NCBI GenBank assembly: GCA_031270945.1
Contig: JAISWZ010000132.1
Coordinates: forward strand, 51,453 to 115,452
Direction: 5' to 3'
DNA from: Clostridiales bacterium
Lineage (GTDB): Bacteria; Bacillota; Clostridia; Lachnospirales; WQUN01
DNA length: 64,000 nucleotides
Below, piece by piece: positions 18,201 through 26,639 of the stretch (position 1 is the stretch's first letter; each line of letters opens with the position of its first letter). Both the position numbers and the translations under genes were made by a program. A model generated the notes under the pieces. It was not told the DNA's origin and did not search any database. It was given only the letters and a program-made list of their open reading frames with translations.

Positions 18201-18302
18201 AGAGCATATCCCAAAATTATATCCGAGGCACCGGAAAAATCCGACGTTGAAGCATTCGCCAGGATTTTTCCGGTGCCATTACGGAATTTTGGGATATGCA
18301 CT
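18201..18302. mobile_element. MITE-like element, family 1 (copy c)
   Basis: AGAGCATATCCCAAAATT...AATTTTGGGATATGCACT, flanked by TAA. The dyad GCACCGGAAAAATCC/GGATTTTTCCGGTGC is inside. Shorter than copy a because the central TTTGCTCGCAGAAGCC segment is absent. Confidence 0.85.
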
Positions 18303-18350
18303 AATAAAAAACACTGTTTTTCCTAACGCACGTCTTTATTTAAGCATAAC

Positions 18351-19382
18351 TCAAGCATTTGTCTGTAGCTGCAGCTGCCGCTGCATGCTCTCGACAAAAT
18401 CCTGGGCGCTCTCGTCTATAACCAAAGTCTTCAAGCTGTCGAGCTCCCTGTACTTGAGAAGGTAACCTTTTCCCTCAACTAACTCAACATTGGCAATAGA
18501 GCTGGCGCCGATGTTTCGCCTGAATATCTTTTGCTTGACCTTTTCCTCTGTGTCGTACATCTCCATGTTCTTGGTCGCCTGCTTCTTCAAAGAAGCCTTG
18601 GTCTGCATGACGCACAAGGTGTCATACCCAACCCAGACATGGCACTTCTTCCTGTTCACGCTAACCGTCTTGTAGCTCTGTGGAAGCGCTGAGTCCGGAT
18701 AGGCGAAGTCAACCAGGCTGTCAATAATCTCTTGCATTATAGGCTTGGATATTCCTGTCCTTCTCCGCCTGAACATTGAATAGGCGACGTTTATGGCAAG
18801 AACCATAGAAAAAACAAAAAATGTCAATTCCACGTAAGTTGGCAAAAATAAAAAGTCTTGAATGTCTTCCCTGTCTAACTCATTAACGCTAGCCCCGTAA
18901 GTCTCAGGGTTCATGGCGATGTCAAAAAGCGTTCCAACCGCGAACAGAGACTCTTTCCCGAATTCAGGCGACACAACGCTTGGATTCCCTTCGCTGTCTG
19001 TAACGCTAGCAAAAGGCTCGCCATCAATCAATATGAATGTCTCGTGCCCCAAATATCCGTCAGCGGCGCGAGCAAAGTACATAACGTAGGTGATCAGCGG
19101 CTTGTCTTCCAAAATCTTGTTTATCACATCAGAGTCCTCAGTGTCCTCCCCATATTCCGTGAAATGGAAACCCTCTTTGAGAACGGCAGTGCTTATTGAG
19201 TAGATGTACAGTGAATCCGGGTCTTGAAGATGCTTCTTTATGTTTTTCGATTCATGAATGGCTCGCATGCTATCCATGCTATAGTTCCAAACCGTGCTTA
19301 CGCCAGCTGCAAACATCCACAAGACGACGCACCACAATAGCATTATCGGAGAAATCCTGGCTTTTCGCTTTGGCGCCTCCAT
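18351..19382 (-). CDS. Two-TM membrane protein, tandem paralogue 4 of 4
   Basis: 343 residues from ATG 19382, with AGAGGGAAA upstream. It has a basic N-terminus (MEAPKRKARIS), TM1 (IMLLWCVVLWMFAAGVSTV), an outside domain with KPLITYVMYFARAADGYLGHETFILIDGEPFASVTDS, TM2 (VELTFFVFSMVLAINVAYSMF), and a cytosolic YPDSALPQSYKTVSVNRKKCHVWVGYDTLCVMQTKASLKKQATKNMEMYDTEEKVKQKIFRRNIGASSI block. It is the most distant from the others in position but clearly the same family as the three downstream genes. It is probably the first gene of the cluster, though a MITE lies between it and paralogue 3. Confidence 0.65.
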   Translation of the reverse strand: MEAPKRKARISPIMLLWCVVLWMFAAGVSTVWNYSMDSMRAIHESKNIKKHLQDPDSLYIYSISTAVLKEGFHFTEYGEDTEDSDVINKILEDKPLITYVMYFARAADGYLGHETFILIDGEPFASVTDSEGNPSVVSPEFGKESLFAVGTLFDIAMNPETYGASVNELDREDIQDFLFLPTYVELTFFVFSMVLAINVAYSMFRRRRTGISKPIMQEIIDSLVDFAYPDSALPQSYKTVSVNRKKCHVWVGYDTLCVMQTKASLKKQATKNMEMYDTEEKVKQKIFRRNIGASSIANVELVEGKGYLLKYRELDSLKTLVIDESAQDFVESMQRQLQLQTNA

Positions 19383-19482
19383 GCCGTTTCCCTCTTTCTC
19401 TTTTGTGTTTTGGTTTAGCGCATATTCCGAAAAATCCTGCAGTTGCCGGCGGCATAGCGCCGGCTTGAGCGCTCTCAGTTTT

Positions 19483-19510
19483 AAAAAGAGGGCGAAATCG
19501 CCCTCTTTTT
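19483..19510. terminator. Terminator-like hairpin without an assigned gene
   Basis: AAAAAGAGGGCG/CGCCCTCTTTTT with loop AAAT. The same hairpin sequence (loop AAAC) is at 22255-22283. No gene ends nearby on either strand, so it may be a duplicated part. Confidence 0.7.
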
Positions 19511-19562
19511 TGTTTTCCCAGCGCCTAGCGAGCGCCCCGCCTGACTAGATATGCTTTTCTTA

Positions 19563-19652
19563 GAGATCCCAAAATGTATTCCATGGCTTGAAAATTTCGG
19601 GTGTTTGCTCGCAAGCATCCGCCAGGAATTTTTCAGCGCCTGGGATATGCAC
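19563..19652. mobile_element. Degenerate family 1 MITE-like element (copy d)
   Basis: Left end GAGATCCCAAAAT and right end TGGGATATGCAC with the internal TTTGCTCGCA segment and the GCCAGGAATTTTTC block. Both ends carry changes or deletions. Confidence 0.65.
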
Positions 19653-19903
19653 TTATAAGTCTTCTTACCATATTTATCGGCCTTATGCCGTCATCCGTCA
19701 CATATCTCCGTTATGCGACATGTTCAGTCTTACAATTCAGAATATACCACAAATAACTCATTTGCGCAAGCTCTGATAACGCAAAAAGCCGCGCTTTCGC
19801 GTGTTTGTATTTCTTTCCAGGTCAAGCATGTTTTTCTATATGTGAAAAGAGTTGCGCTTTACGCTCAACCCAGTCGCTGAGATAAAGCGCTGAATCTGCG
19901 CTA
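19653..19903. other. Intergenic spacer upstream of the 19904 promoter
   Basis: No supported gene. With the leader to 19998 it makes 346 bp without coding sequence. Confidence 0.55.
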
Positions 19904-19932
19904 TTGACATTTTTTCTTAAAATGGCTATAAT
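19904..19932 (+). promoter_or_regulatory. Consensus sigma-A promoter
   Basis: TTGACA, exactly 17 bp, TATAAT: a perfect consensus. The predicted start near 19939 leaves a 60-base leader to TTG 19999. It drives the pair 19999 and 20849. Confidence 0.9.
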
Positions 19933-19998
19933 CATGCTGTCAAACGCAAAGCATCCCGCTCAACTCTGCAGCTCTAGACATGCATAGGGAGGTTCCAC

Positions 19999-20784
19999 TT
20001 GAAGATCTATGAGTTTAAAAAAAGCTTCGCCTCTGATCGCAGCTCATCATCATACGAATTCCTGGCAGTTGACAAGCCGCTGACCAAGAGCGGCATCGCG
20101 GCTGTGTCCAGGTTTACAGATATCGCTCCAACCCCCAGGCGGGCAACAATGTCCCATGACTTTCCTGGCGGCTGGGAAAAGCTGATAACCGACTACTATG
20201 ACATCATGTACCTCAATTCCAAAGGACGATACGTCTTTGCCATAGCCTTCGAAGCTTCGGATGCCCAAAGGTTCGAGTTGAAGAGCTACCTCTTTGACAG
20301 CGGCAACGACGAAGGGATAAGCATGGCGCTCAGGGGCTCCAGGACTATCCTTATAATCAAGTGCAGGCTCGCGCCCGACTACTTTGTTGACGAGGACGAT
20401 TTTGAGGATCCGGATTACAGGGAAGAAGAAGTCAACGACGGCTATGATGACGTTGAGGATGATGAAACCGAAGATAAAATCGATAAAGAAGATAAGTTCG
20501 AGAAATTCGAAGATAAATTCGATAATGCAAGCGTTGACGGCTACGATGATGTCCCTGACGATTTTCTTGAAGAAGCCCCGCTAACCAAAAACACTCTGCT
20601 AAGGCTCTTGTGCGAGCTCAGAGAGCAATTGGTAAATGGCGACTGCAGCTCTCTCTACTCCTTCTGGGAAACCTACGCCGATGAGGACGACCCTGACCTG
20701 GTATGGCCGCCTTTCCCTGATCAACCCCCGATGGCAAACCTTGTATCCCTGGAGCTTGCAGGCATGCTGGATTTCCTGGGATAG
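19999..20784 (+). CDS. Uncharacterised protein with acidic middle (partner of helical-repeat gene)
   Basis: 261 residues from TTG 19999, set by GGGAGG at 19987-19992. The N-terminus (YEFLAVDKPLTKSGIAAVSRFTDIAPTPRRATMSHDFPGGWEKLITDYYDIMYLNSKGRYVFAIAF) fits a widespread bacterial family of unknown function, typically YEFxALDRPLTxxxxAxLRxxSxRAxITPTxFxxxYxWGDxK. The middle (about 130-195) is mostly Asp and Glu. The end (LCELREQLVNGDCSSLYSFWETYAD...WPPFPDQPPMANLVSLELAGMLDFLG) is also typical. I recall this family lying beside SWIM/DUF6880-type genes, and the next gene here is that type. Role unknown. Confidence 0.65.
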   Translation: MKIYEFKKSFASDRSSSSYEFLAVDKPLTKSGIAAVSRFTDIAPTPRRATMSHDFPGGWEKLITDYYDIMYLNSKGRYVFAIAFEASDAQRFELKSYLFDSGNDEGISMALRGSRTILIIKCRLAPDYFVDEDDFEDPDYREEEVNDGYDDVEDDETEDKIDKEDKFEKFEDKFDNASVDGYDDVPDDFLEEAPLTKNTLLRLLCELREQLVNGDCSSLYSFWETYADEDDPDLVWPPFPDQPPMANLVSLELAGMLDFLG

Positions 20785-20848
20785 AGCCATTTGGGGACAT
20801 GCCTTGCGCTTGTGTTCATCCCAAACCAAACCAATGCGAGGTATCCAA

Positions 20849-22159
20849 ATGGAAGACACAAGAAAGCTCTTTGAAAACTATGACACAAATGAACTCCTGG
20901 ACTTTTTGGCAGAAGCCATTCGCTTCGATGACGAGCTCCGAGAGAGATTCCGGATTCGGTTCGAAGAGCTGGACTATAAAAATGACTTGAAAAGAGCAAA
21001 GTCCTCGCTGGCTTCAATCTATAGGGAAGCGGAGAAGCAGTGGCGAAAGTTTTATGACAAATGCGCTTACGTTGACACAAACGCGCTTTCTGCCGAAGTC
21101 AGCAAGAGGGCGGAGCAAGGCCACATCGAGTATGCCTTCAAGGTAGCCGAGATGCTCTACACGGCTGCAACTGATCATCTTTCGTTTCAAGTCGACGACG
21201 AAATGAGCTTAGAAGCCCATAGTTGCGTGCACCGCATGACCTACATCGCAGAGCGCGCAACCCGCCCCGAAGACAAGGCCTACATTTTCAGCCGTTGCCT
21301 GGAGCTTTCCTATGACGACAGCGGGCGAAGCTACTACGAAGCTTTTGACCTCGATCTGCTAGGCGCATGCGCTTTCCTTGCAACCCCAGAAAACCGGGCC
21401 CAGCTTGAGCAAACCCTGGACACATTAGAGACTGAGAAGGCAAGAAAAGGCATGGCTCCAATCCGATATCAAGTCATGCGAAAATTTGATCCTCCTGAAG
21501 TCGTAAGAGACTTCGTAAAGCAAAACCTTCACGACCCCGAACTCTGCAAAGTCGCCCTATCAGATGCCATGGCCGCAAAAGACTATGACTTGGCGGAAAT
21601 CTTGTGCAACCACAATCTGGTCTCAGACGCAGGCCGTTATGACAAGGACAAGCTCATTCATCTTCACACTATCAGCGTATCCAGAAACGATAACGCCAAG
21701 CTGGCGGAAATATCAAAAAGGCTCATGCTTATGGGCTATAATTATTTCGAATCCCTAAAATCCGCCTTGCAAGCGCTGGGCACTTGGGAGAAAACCCGCC
21801 CTTCCATCTTAAAGCAGTTTTCCTCTGCTCAATATTTTCCAGAAATCCTGATCGCCGAGGGCGAATGGGCTATGCTTCTTGAGAAGGTCAAGGCGAATCC
21901 AAACAGCTTTCTTTACATCCACGGCAAGGCGCTTGCCAAGCATTACAGGGATGACGTCCTGAATCTGTACCGCCAGAGCGTCACCGATGAAGCTGAGCAC
22001 TCCAGCAAGGAAAGAGAGTACAGCTTCGCATGCAAGTGCCTGTCGCAGTTCGCTGAGTCAGGCTATCCCGAAGAGGCGGCAGAGCTTCGTGATCAGTTGC
22101 TGGCGAAGTACAAAGCCAAGAGAACGTTCACAAAGTTGCTGAAGGAGCTGAAATTTTAG
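20849..22159 (+). CDS. Helical-repeat (DUF6880/SWIM-associated-like) protein
   Basis: 436 residues from ATG 20849, preceded by GAGG at 20837-20840. The open frame extends upstream into the previous gene but without a better start. It begins LFENYDTNELLDFLAEAIRFDDELRERFRIRFEEL, the typical first helices of the DUF6880 alpha-solenoid. It then has DLLGACAFLATPENRAQLEQTL and a C-terminal part shared with the protein at 13368. No SWIM zinc finger (CxCx..CxH) is present. It lies 64 bases after the acidic-middle gene under one promoter. It probably acts as a scaffold, but no activity can be read from the sequence. Confidence 0.7.
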   Translation: MEDTRKLFENYDTNELLDFLAEAIRFDDELRERFRIRFEELDYKNDLKRAKSSLASIYREAEKQWRKFYDKCAYVDTNALSAEVSKRAEQGHIEYAFKVAEMLYTAATDHLSFQVDDEMSLEAHSCVHRMTYIAERATRPEDKAYIFSRCLELSYDDSGRSYYEAFDLDLLGACAFLATPENRAQLEQTLDTLETEKARKGMAPIRYQVMRKFDPPEVVRDFVKQNLHDPELCKVALSDAMAAKDYDLAEILCNHNLVSDAGRYDKDKLIHLHTISVSRNDNAKLAEISKRLMLMGYNYFESLKSALQALGTWEKTRPSILKQFSSAQYFPEILIAEGEWAMLLEKVKANPNSFLYIHGKALAKHYRDDVLNLYRQSVTDEAEHSSKEREYSFACKCLSQFAESGYPEEAAELRDQLLAKYKAKRTFTKLLKELKF

Positions 22160-22162
22160 AAT

Positions 22163-22250
<88 letters not shown>

Positions 22251-22254
22251 CATC

Positions 22255-22283
22255 AAAAAAGAGGGCGAAACCGCCCTCTTTTT
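22255..22283. terminator. Bidirectional terminator
   Basis: AAAAAAGAGGGCG/CGCCCTCTTTTT with loop AAAC, between convergent genes (stops at 22159 and 22292), with U-tracts for both strands. Confidence 0.92.
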
Positions 22284-22291
22284 ATATTTTC

Positions 22292-23782
22292 CTATATTGC
22301 CTCTTCCAGCGTCAGCTTCTCCAGCTCCGCGTTTATCTCTCTTTCGCGCTCGTTGATCTGGAGCGACTTGTTGTACTTGAAGTACTCATCGCATCCGTAT
22401 GACGCAATGAACTTCGAGCTGTAGTAGTCTATCGTAAGGTCTGTCACCATCAGCGTCATCTCGTGCCCTTCGCCCAGGTTGTTGAAGATGAACTGGAACG
22501 CGTTTTCCAGCCTCTTCTTGATCTTCTGCGTTTCCGCGTCATGGGCTTTGGCCTTCTTGGAGTAGTCTGAGCTTACGGCCTTGAACGTCTCCTTGGCCGC
22601 GAACACCTTCTGGTATTCATTCAGCATCGCCAAGGTGTTCCCAAGTATGTGCTTGTTGTCAGGATCCAGCGTGTTTGCCGCTTTCAAGCTGTTGAGGCGG
22701 GAGCTGTGCTTCTCGATCTGCTTCTCGAAGCTCTCCTGGCTAGGCGACTCCCTCACAGCCCTGAGAGAGGTCACCATGTTGCTAAGTATCTCAAACTCTC
22801 TCATGTGCGCCTTAATCTCTGACCTCAAAGGCTCAACCATAAGGCCCATGAAGGACAGCCTCTCGTCGAACTTGGCGTTTTTGAGCTTTGCTCCCACCCC
22901 AGCTGGCGCTTTTCCGTCAAGGATTTCCTTGACTTTGTAGTAGTCCTTGTACTTGGAGTAAAGAGCGTAGTACACAGCAAACTTCTTGGCGGTGCTAGGC
23001 CTTCTGAGATACTGAGAGATCAGGGGCTCGTCCACATCTATCCCTTCATCCTCGCAGAGCTTCATCGCCTCCGACAAGTCTGTCCAGCCTCTGGCCGTGA
23101 CGTACTCCTTGCCTTTGACAGTAGTCTCCATAGCATAGAACTCGCTCTCGCCGTGGATGTCCAGGTAGGAGATGATGGATCCGTGGATGCCAGCGCTAGA
23201 GGCGTATTCCCTCCAGACCTTGTAGTCGCTGGCTACATCCAGAATCTTCAGCCTGTCCAGCGTAACCACGTCAAACTCTCGCACGGATCTGTTGTACTCC
23301 GGCGGGTTCCCTGCCGCCGCAACAACCCATCCCTCTGGCACTTTGCAGCGGCCAAACACTTTGTACTGCAGGAACTGCAGCATTGCTGGCGCCAGAGTTT
23401 CCGAGACGCAGTTGATCTCATCCAGGAACAGGATCCCCTCGCTCATTCCGCTGGCCTCGATTGACTCATAGACTGACGCTATGATCTCGCTCATTGTGTA
23501 TTCGGAAACATCGTATTCCTGGCTTCCGTACTTCTTCTTGGTTATGAACGGCAACCCCAGAGCGCTCTGCCTTGTGTGGTGAGTCATGCTGTACGCCACC
23601 AAAGCTATCCCAAGCTCTCCAGCCACCTGCGCCATCACTTCGGTCTTTCCTATGCCAGGAGCGCCAATCATGAAGATGGGCCTCTGGCGCTCGATTGGGA
23701 TCTCGTATCCTCCAAGCTTGTTCTTCTTCAAGTAAATCTTTACCGTGTTCTTGATCTGAGTTTTTGCTTCCTTGATATTCAT
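22292..23782 (-). CDS. MoxR-family AAA+ ATPase
   Basis: 496 residues from ATG 23782, with AAAGGAG 8 bases upstream. Walker A is GAPGIGKT (residues 40-47), Walker B is ILFLDEIN (Asp121-Glu122), sensor 1 is in VVAAAGNPPEYN, and ARG near residue 230 (KEYVTARGW) is close to where an arginine finger or lid lies. The C-terminal 200 residues are a helical extension beyond the core. MoxR ATPases act as chaperones with VWA proteins, activating or remodelling a partner. The VWA gene is two genes upstream in the same orientation, so a MoxR-VWA pair is likely. It is the last gene of the VWA-LRR-MoxR series. Confidence 0.9.
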   Translation of the reverse strand: MNIKEAKTQIKNTVKIYLKKNKLGGYEIPIERQRPIFMIGAPGIGKTEVMAQVAGELGIALVAYSMTHHTRQSALGLPFITKKKYGSQEYDVSEYTMSEIIASVYESIEASGMSEGILFLDEINCVSETLAPAMLQFLQYKVFGRCKVPEGWVVAAAGNPPEYNRSVREFDVVTLDRLKILDVASDYKVWREYASSAGIHGSIISYLDIHGESEFYAMETTVKGKEYVTARGWTDLSEAMKLCEDEGIDVDEPLISQYLRRPSTAKKFAVYYALYSKYKDYYKVKEILDGKAPAGVGAKLKNAKFDERLSFMGLMVEPLRSEIKAHMREFEILSNMVTSLRAVRESPSQESFEKQIEKHSSRLNSLKAANTLDPDNKHILGNTLAMLNEYQKVFAAKETFKAVSSDYSKKAKAHDAETQKIKKRLENAFQFIFNNLGEGHEMTLMVTDLTIDYYSSKFIASYGCDEYFKYNKSLQINEREREINAELEKLTLEEAI

Positions 23783-23905
23783 CTCTCGGCTCCTTTAGCG
23801 CGCATCCCGCCAAATCCGTTGGTTGGCATTAACTCGGGATACGCTTTAAAATCATAGTTTAAATTGATTTTGTTTAGTCCTAAATCTGCATGCGTGCTCC
23901 AGCCG

Positions 23906-24832
23906 CTACAGCTCCAAAGGCATCGCGCTTTCGCCGCCATGCTTCCTGTAAAGCAGATCCATCAGCTTAGCCACCATTACAGTGTCCTTGCGGTTCCTGG
24001 CGTCTGCCAAAAGCCATTCCATCTTCTTTGGGCTTATCAGGCCCGCTTCTCCATAGAAGCTTATGGCATTCAAGTCTTTCTTGTCTATCACTAGATCGTG
24101 AAACTTCTTCCACGCATAAGCCTTGTACTGCCTTTCCCTGACCCAATCCAGATCTATGGGGAACAAAATCCTAAATATCGCCGCTTTCAAATAGCAGTCT
24201 TCGTTTTTGGCGCTCGCTATCATTCTGTCGTAAGCCATGAAGTTCAGGCCGTTTTCATCAGCCAAAACCAACCCAAAGTCCTCAAGGCTGCCCTCTTGGT
24301 TGAACAGGACAAATTTCAGCGTGTCTATGCCATCTTTTTGAGCCCGGACGATGACCCAATTTTCTCTCAGGCAGCCATAAAGGGACGCTATAATGTTTGT
24401 CTTGGCTGGCAAAGCGCTTTCTTCCATGATCACTTCATCTATGCCCTGCAAGCTTATGGCGCCATTTGCCAGAAAAGAAAGCTCTCGAGGAAGCTTCAGC
24501 TTTCCTCCAGCGCCAAGCTCCAGATCCGGCATGGCCCCTGCTTCTATCTCTCTAACCGAGTCCGGAAGGCTGGCTTTTGCGCTGCATCCGTAAAACGCGT
24601 TCTCCCCTATCGTTTCAACTTCGCTTGTCCCAAAGCTTATCTCTTTGATGTCAGCGTTGAGAAGAGCGCACCTCTCAATCGTCTCTAGCTCATCCGACAT
24701 GACCAGCTTTTTGCACTTGAGGTTTTCCAGCGCCCTGACCCCTATTGTTTCTACGTCGCTTGGCAGTTTCAATACATCCTGTATCGCGCTTGCCTTGTAT
24801 CCTATCAAGGTCCCATACTCGACTTTCAGCAT
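23906..24832 (-). CDS. Leucine-rich repeat (BspA/LRR_5-like) protein with helical C-terminus
   Basis: 308 residues from ATG 24832, with AAGGGGTG upstream. The frame is open further upstream, but that part lies in a mobile element. Residues about 15-130 hold LRR_5-type units (LPSDVETIGVRALENLKCKKLVMSDELETIERCALLNADIKEISFGTSEVETIGENAFYGC). The rest is mixed, ending in an ankyrin-like helical segment (YKAYAWKKFHDLVI.. AISFYGEAGLISPKKMEWLLADARNRKDTVMVAKLMDLLYRK). There is no signal peptide, so it is cytosolic. Its place between the VWA and MoxR genes suggests it is an adaptor or substrate of that pair. Confidence 0.75.
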   Translation of the reverse strand: MLKVEYGTLIGYKASAIQDVLKLPSDVETIGVRALENLKCKKLVMSDELETIERCALLNADIKEISFGTSEVETIGENAFYGCSAKASLPDSVREIEAGAMPDLELGAGGKLKLPRELSFLANGAISLQGIDEVIMEESALPAKTNIIASLYGCLRENWVIVRAQKDGIDTLKFVLFNQEGSLEDFGLVLADENGLNFMAYDRMIASAKNEDCYLKAAIFRILFPIDLDWVRERQYKAYAWKKFHDLVIDKKDLNAISFYGEAGLISPKKMEWLLADARNRKDTVMVAKLMDLLYRKHGGESAMPLEL

Positions 24833-24902
24833 GAAGACACCCCTTTTCAGCCGCAAGCCCGCAGGGCTTGCGGCTCTTCGCAAACCCCGGATACGCTCTT
24901 TA

Positions 24903-24987
24903 GTGCATACCCCAAAATTCCGCAAGTGGCGGCGATGCTTTAACGCGTGACTTTCGCAAGCCCTAAGATTAATTTTGGGATATGCTC
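24903..24987. mobile_element. MITE-like element, family 1 (copy e)
   Basis: GTGCATACCCCAAAATT...AATTTTGGGATATGCTC, flanked on the right by TTA, which is the stop codon (TAA on the minus strand) of the VWA gene. It belongs to the subtype of copy b (GTGACTTTCGCAAGCCCTAA inside). Confidence 0.8.
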
Positions 24988-26502
24988 TTACTTCAAGTCT
25001 TCCTCATTCATCAAAAACTTGATGGCCCACGGCGGAAACTTGCAATAATTCGGATCTGGCTCTTCCATGAATATGAAGGCGGTCTTGCACTGCGGAGGGC
25101 TGGATGGAAAGTCTCCGTATCCGTCAGTGAAGTAGACGATGCCCTTCAGATCCAAAATCTCGCCTTTCTTCTCAAGATCCGCGACGTAATTAAAGACAGG
25201 CCTGAAATCAGTGCCTCCAAATCCGCTGAGCTCAATCCCGTGGCTTAATAGTTCTTGAAAATCCTCAGCGTTTTTTATGACCAGATCAGACTGCACTGCA
25301 GCGTCGCACTGGATAATGTGAATATTTGCCCTTGAAATGCTTGCGCTTTGAAGCAGCGAGCAAGTCTTTGACACGAACTTCTGCACCAGCCTTCCTTCGC
25401 AAGAGCCAGAGGTGTCAATGGCTATCACAAAATCCTTTACCATGTTTATCTCTTTGTATTCCAGCGGCTCGATCAAAGGCATTTTCTTGTAGAGCCCCAG
25501 CCCGTATGTATAGAAAATGTAATCGAACTCGTCGTCATTTACAAGCATTTCTTCAGAGAAGACCATGAACTGCCTCAAAAAGTCATTGTAGGTCATGGTA
25601 TCCCGCTTGATCGAAGAGAGGTTTTGCTTTATGCTGTCCGGAAGATCGCCTTTCATGAATTCCGTTATCTCAAGATCCGCCTGAATGCCAGCCTTCTCCC
25701 AGAAGTCGAAATCCCTGGCGCCGCTATTGTGGCTCAAGCCTCCATCGTCTTTCTGACCAGAGCCTTGGTTGCCATCGCTGTCTTCATCGCCATCGCTGTC
25801 TTCATCGCCATTGCCATCGCCATCGCCGTCTTCATCGCTATCGCCTGAGCCTCCGCGAGGCTTTGGATTCTCCTGGGGGCTGTCCCCTCCGCCATTTTCG
25901 TTATCTTGCTCGTCTTGGTCGTTATCGTCTTCTTGTTCGTTTTTATTGCTGCTGCTTCCCCCGCTTGCTGGCGGCTTCTCTTTCGGGCGCCACAAAGTGT
26001 GATCATCCCGCTTGAAAATTTCTTCAAGCCTCCTGATCTCTCTTTCATTCGCGCCCCCGCTCTTAAGCCAGACATATAACTTTTCAGCGTTGCAGTACCC
26101 CAGCTTAGCCTTTATAGCCGCAACTTCCGCAGCCTCCCTTGGGTCAGCCGCCGTAGCCGAGAACTTGTCCCCAAGCTCCAGTATCACTGACTCAACCGCT
26201 ATGTCCGTCGCCAGATCCCATAGCCTTGGCTCTAGCCTTGTTATGTTGAACAAGTGGTTAAACAGGCAATGCAGAACCATGTGAAAATAGATCCTGGGGA
26301 AATTTTTGTTCCTGTACTCCCTGATAGCAACTGCCGGATTATAGAGCACATCCCTGCCGTTTGTGCCTATGCCTTGCATCTCTTCAAGCGGCATGCTGTC
26401 CAGGTAGCCCATGGCGCCCCCAAGAAACTTGTAGCCAATAGTCAGGGAATTTCTAGCCAATGCGAATATCTTGTCGCATACCCTGATTATCTGTCCATTC
26501 AT
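24988..26502 (-). CDS. VWA-like protein with inactive metallopeptidase-type N-terminus (DUF2201-like)
   Basis: 504 residues from ATG 26502 (AGAGGTG upstream). Residues 1-110 match the putative metallopeptidase domain of DUF2201 proteins: GTNGRDVLYNP, then IYFHMVLHCLFNH, then DLATDIAVE. His74, His78 and Asp100 are present, but the usual HExxH Glu is Met75. Residues about 185-265 are a Gly/Asp/Glu-rich linker. Residues about 345-504 are a von Willebrand A domain with MIDAS motif DTSGS, a conserved T (FGGTDFRP) and a terminal YFTDGYGDFP. It is probably the metal-dependent partner of the MoxR ATPase in the same operon. The function is unknown. Confidence 0.85.
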   Translation of the reverse strand: MNGQIIRVCDKIFALARNSLTIGYKFLGGAMGYLDSMPLEEMQGIGTNGRDVLYNPAVAIREYRNKNFPRIYFHMVLHCLFNHLFNITRLEPRLWDLATDIAVESVILELGDKFSATAADPREAAEVAAIKAKLGYCNAEKLYVWLKSGGANEREIRRLEEIFKRDDHTLWRPKEKPPASGGSSSNKNEQEDDNDQDEQDNENGGGDSPQENPKPRGGSGDSDEDGDGDGNGDEDSDGDEDSDGNQGSGQKDDGGLSHNSGARDFDFWEKAGIQADLEITEFMKGDLPDSIKQNLSSIKRDTMTYNDFLRQFMVFSEEMLVNDDEFDYIFYTYGLGLYKKMPLIEPLEYKEINMVKDFVIAIDTSGSCEGRLVQKFVSKTCSLLQSASISRANIHIIQCDAAVQSDLVIKNAEDFQELLSHGIELSGFGGTDFRPVFNYVADLEKKGEILDLKGIVYFTDGYGDFPSSPPQCKTAFIFMEEPDPNYCKFPPWAIKFLMNEEDLK

Positions 26503-26540
26503 GTGTTCACCTCTATGTTTGATGCTTAAAACACATATCC

Positions 26541-26631
26541 TGATTCTGCCGTAACAACCATCGACCAATAAAACAGGATTTAATCAAAGCCTTGATTTCA
26601 TGGCATTTAGGAAGTTTTTACGGTAGAATCA
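26541..26631. mobile_element. MITE-like element, family 2 (copy a)
   Basis: 14-bp terminal inverted repeats TGATTCTGCCGTAA and TTACGGTAGAATCA with one mismatch. TATCC is on both sides (26536-26540 and 26632-26636), a likely 5-bp target duplication. Total 91 bp, with no ORF. Confidence 0.75.
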
Positions 26632-26639
26632 TATCCTAA

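Noticed and set aside
23800..23850. A further family 1 MITE
   Set aside because: Only GCGCATCCCGCC and TCGGGATACGCT ends resemble it; no recognisable interior, so not called.
25624..26075. Repetitive ORFs over the VWA linker
   Set aside because: Shadows of the Gly/Asp-rich linker coding sequence.
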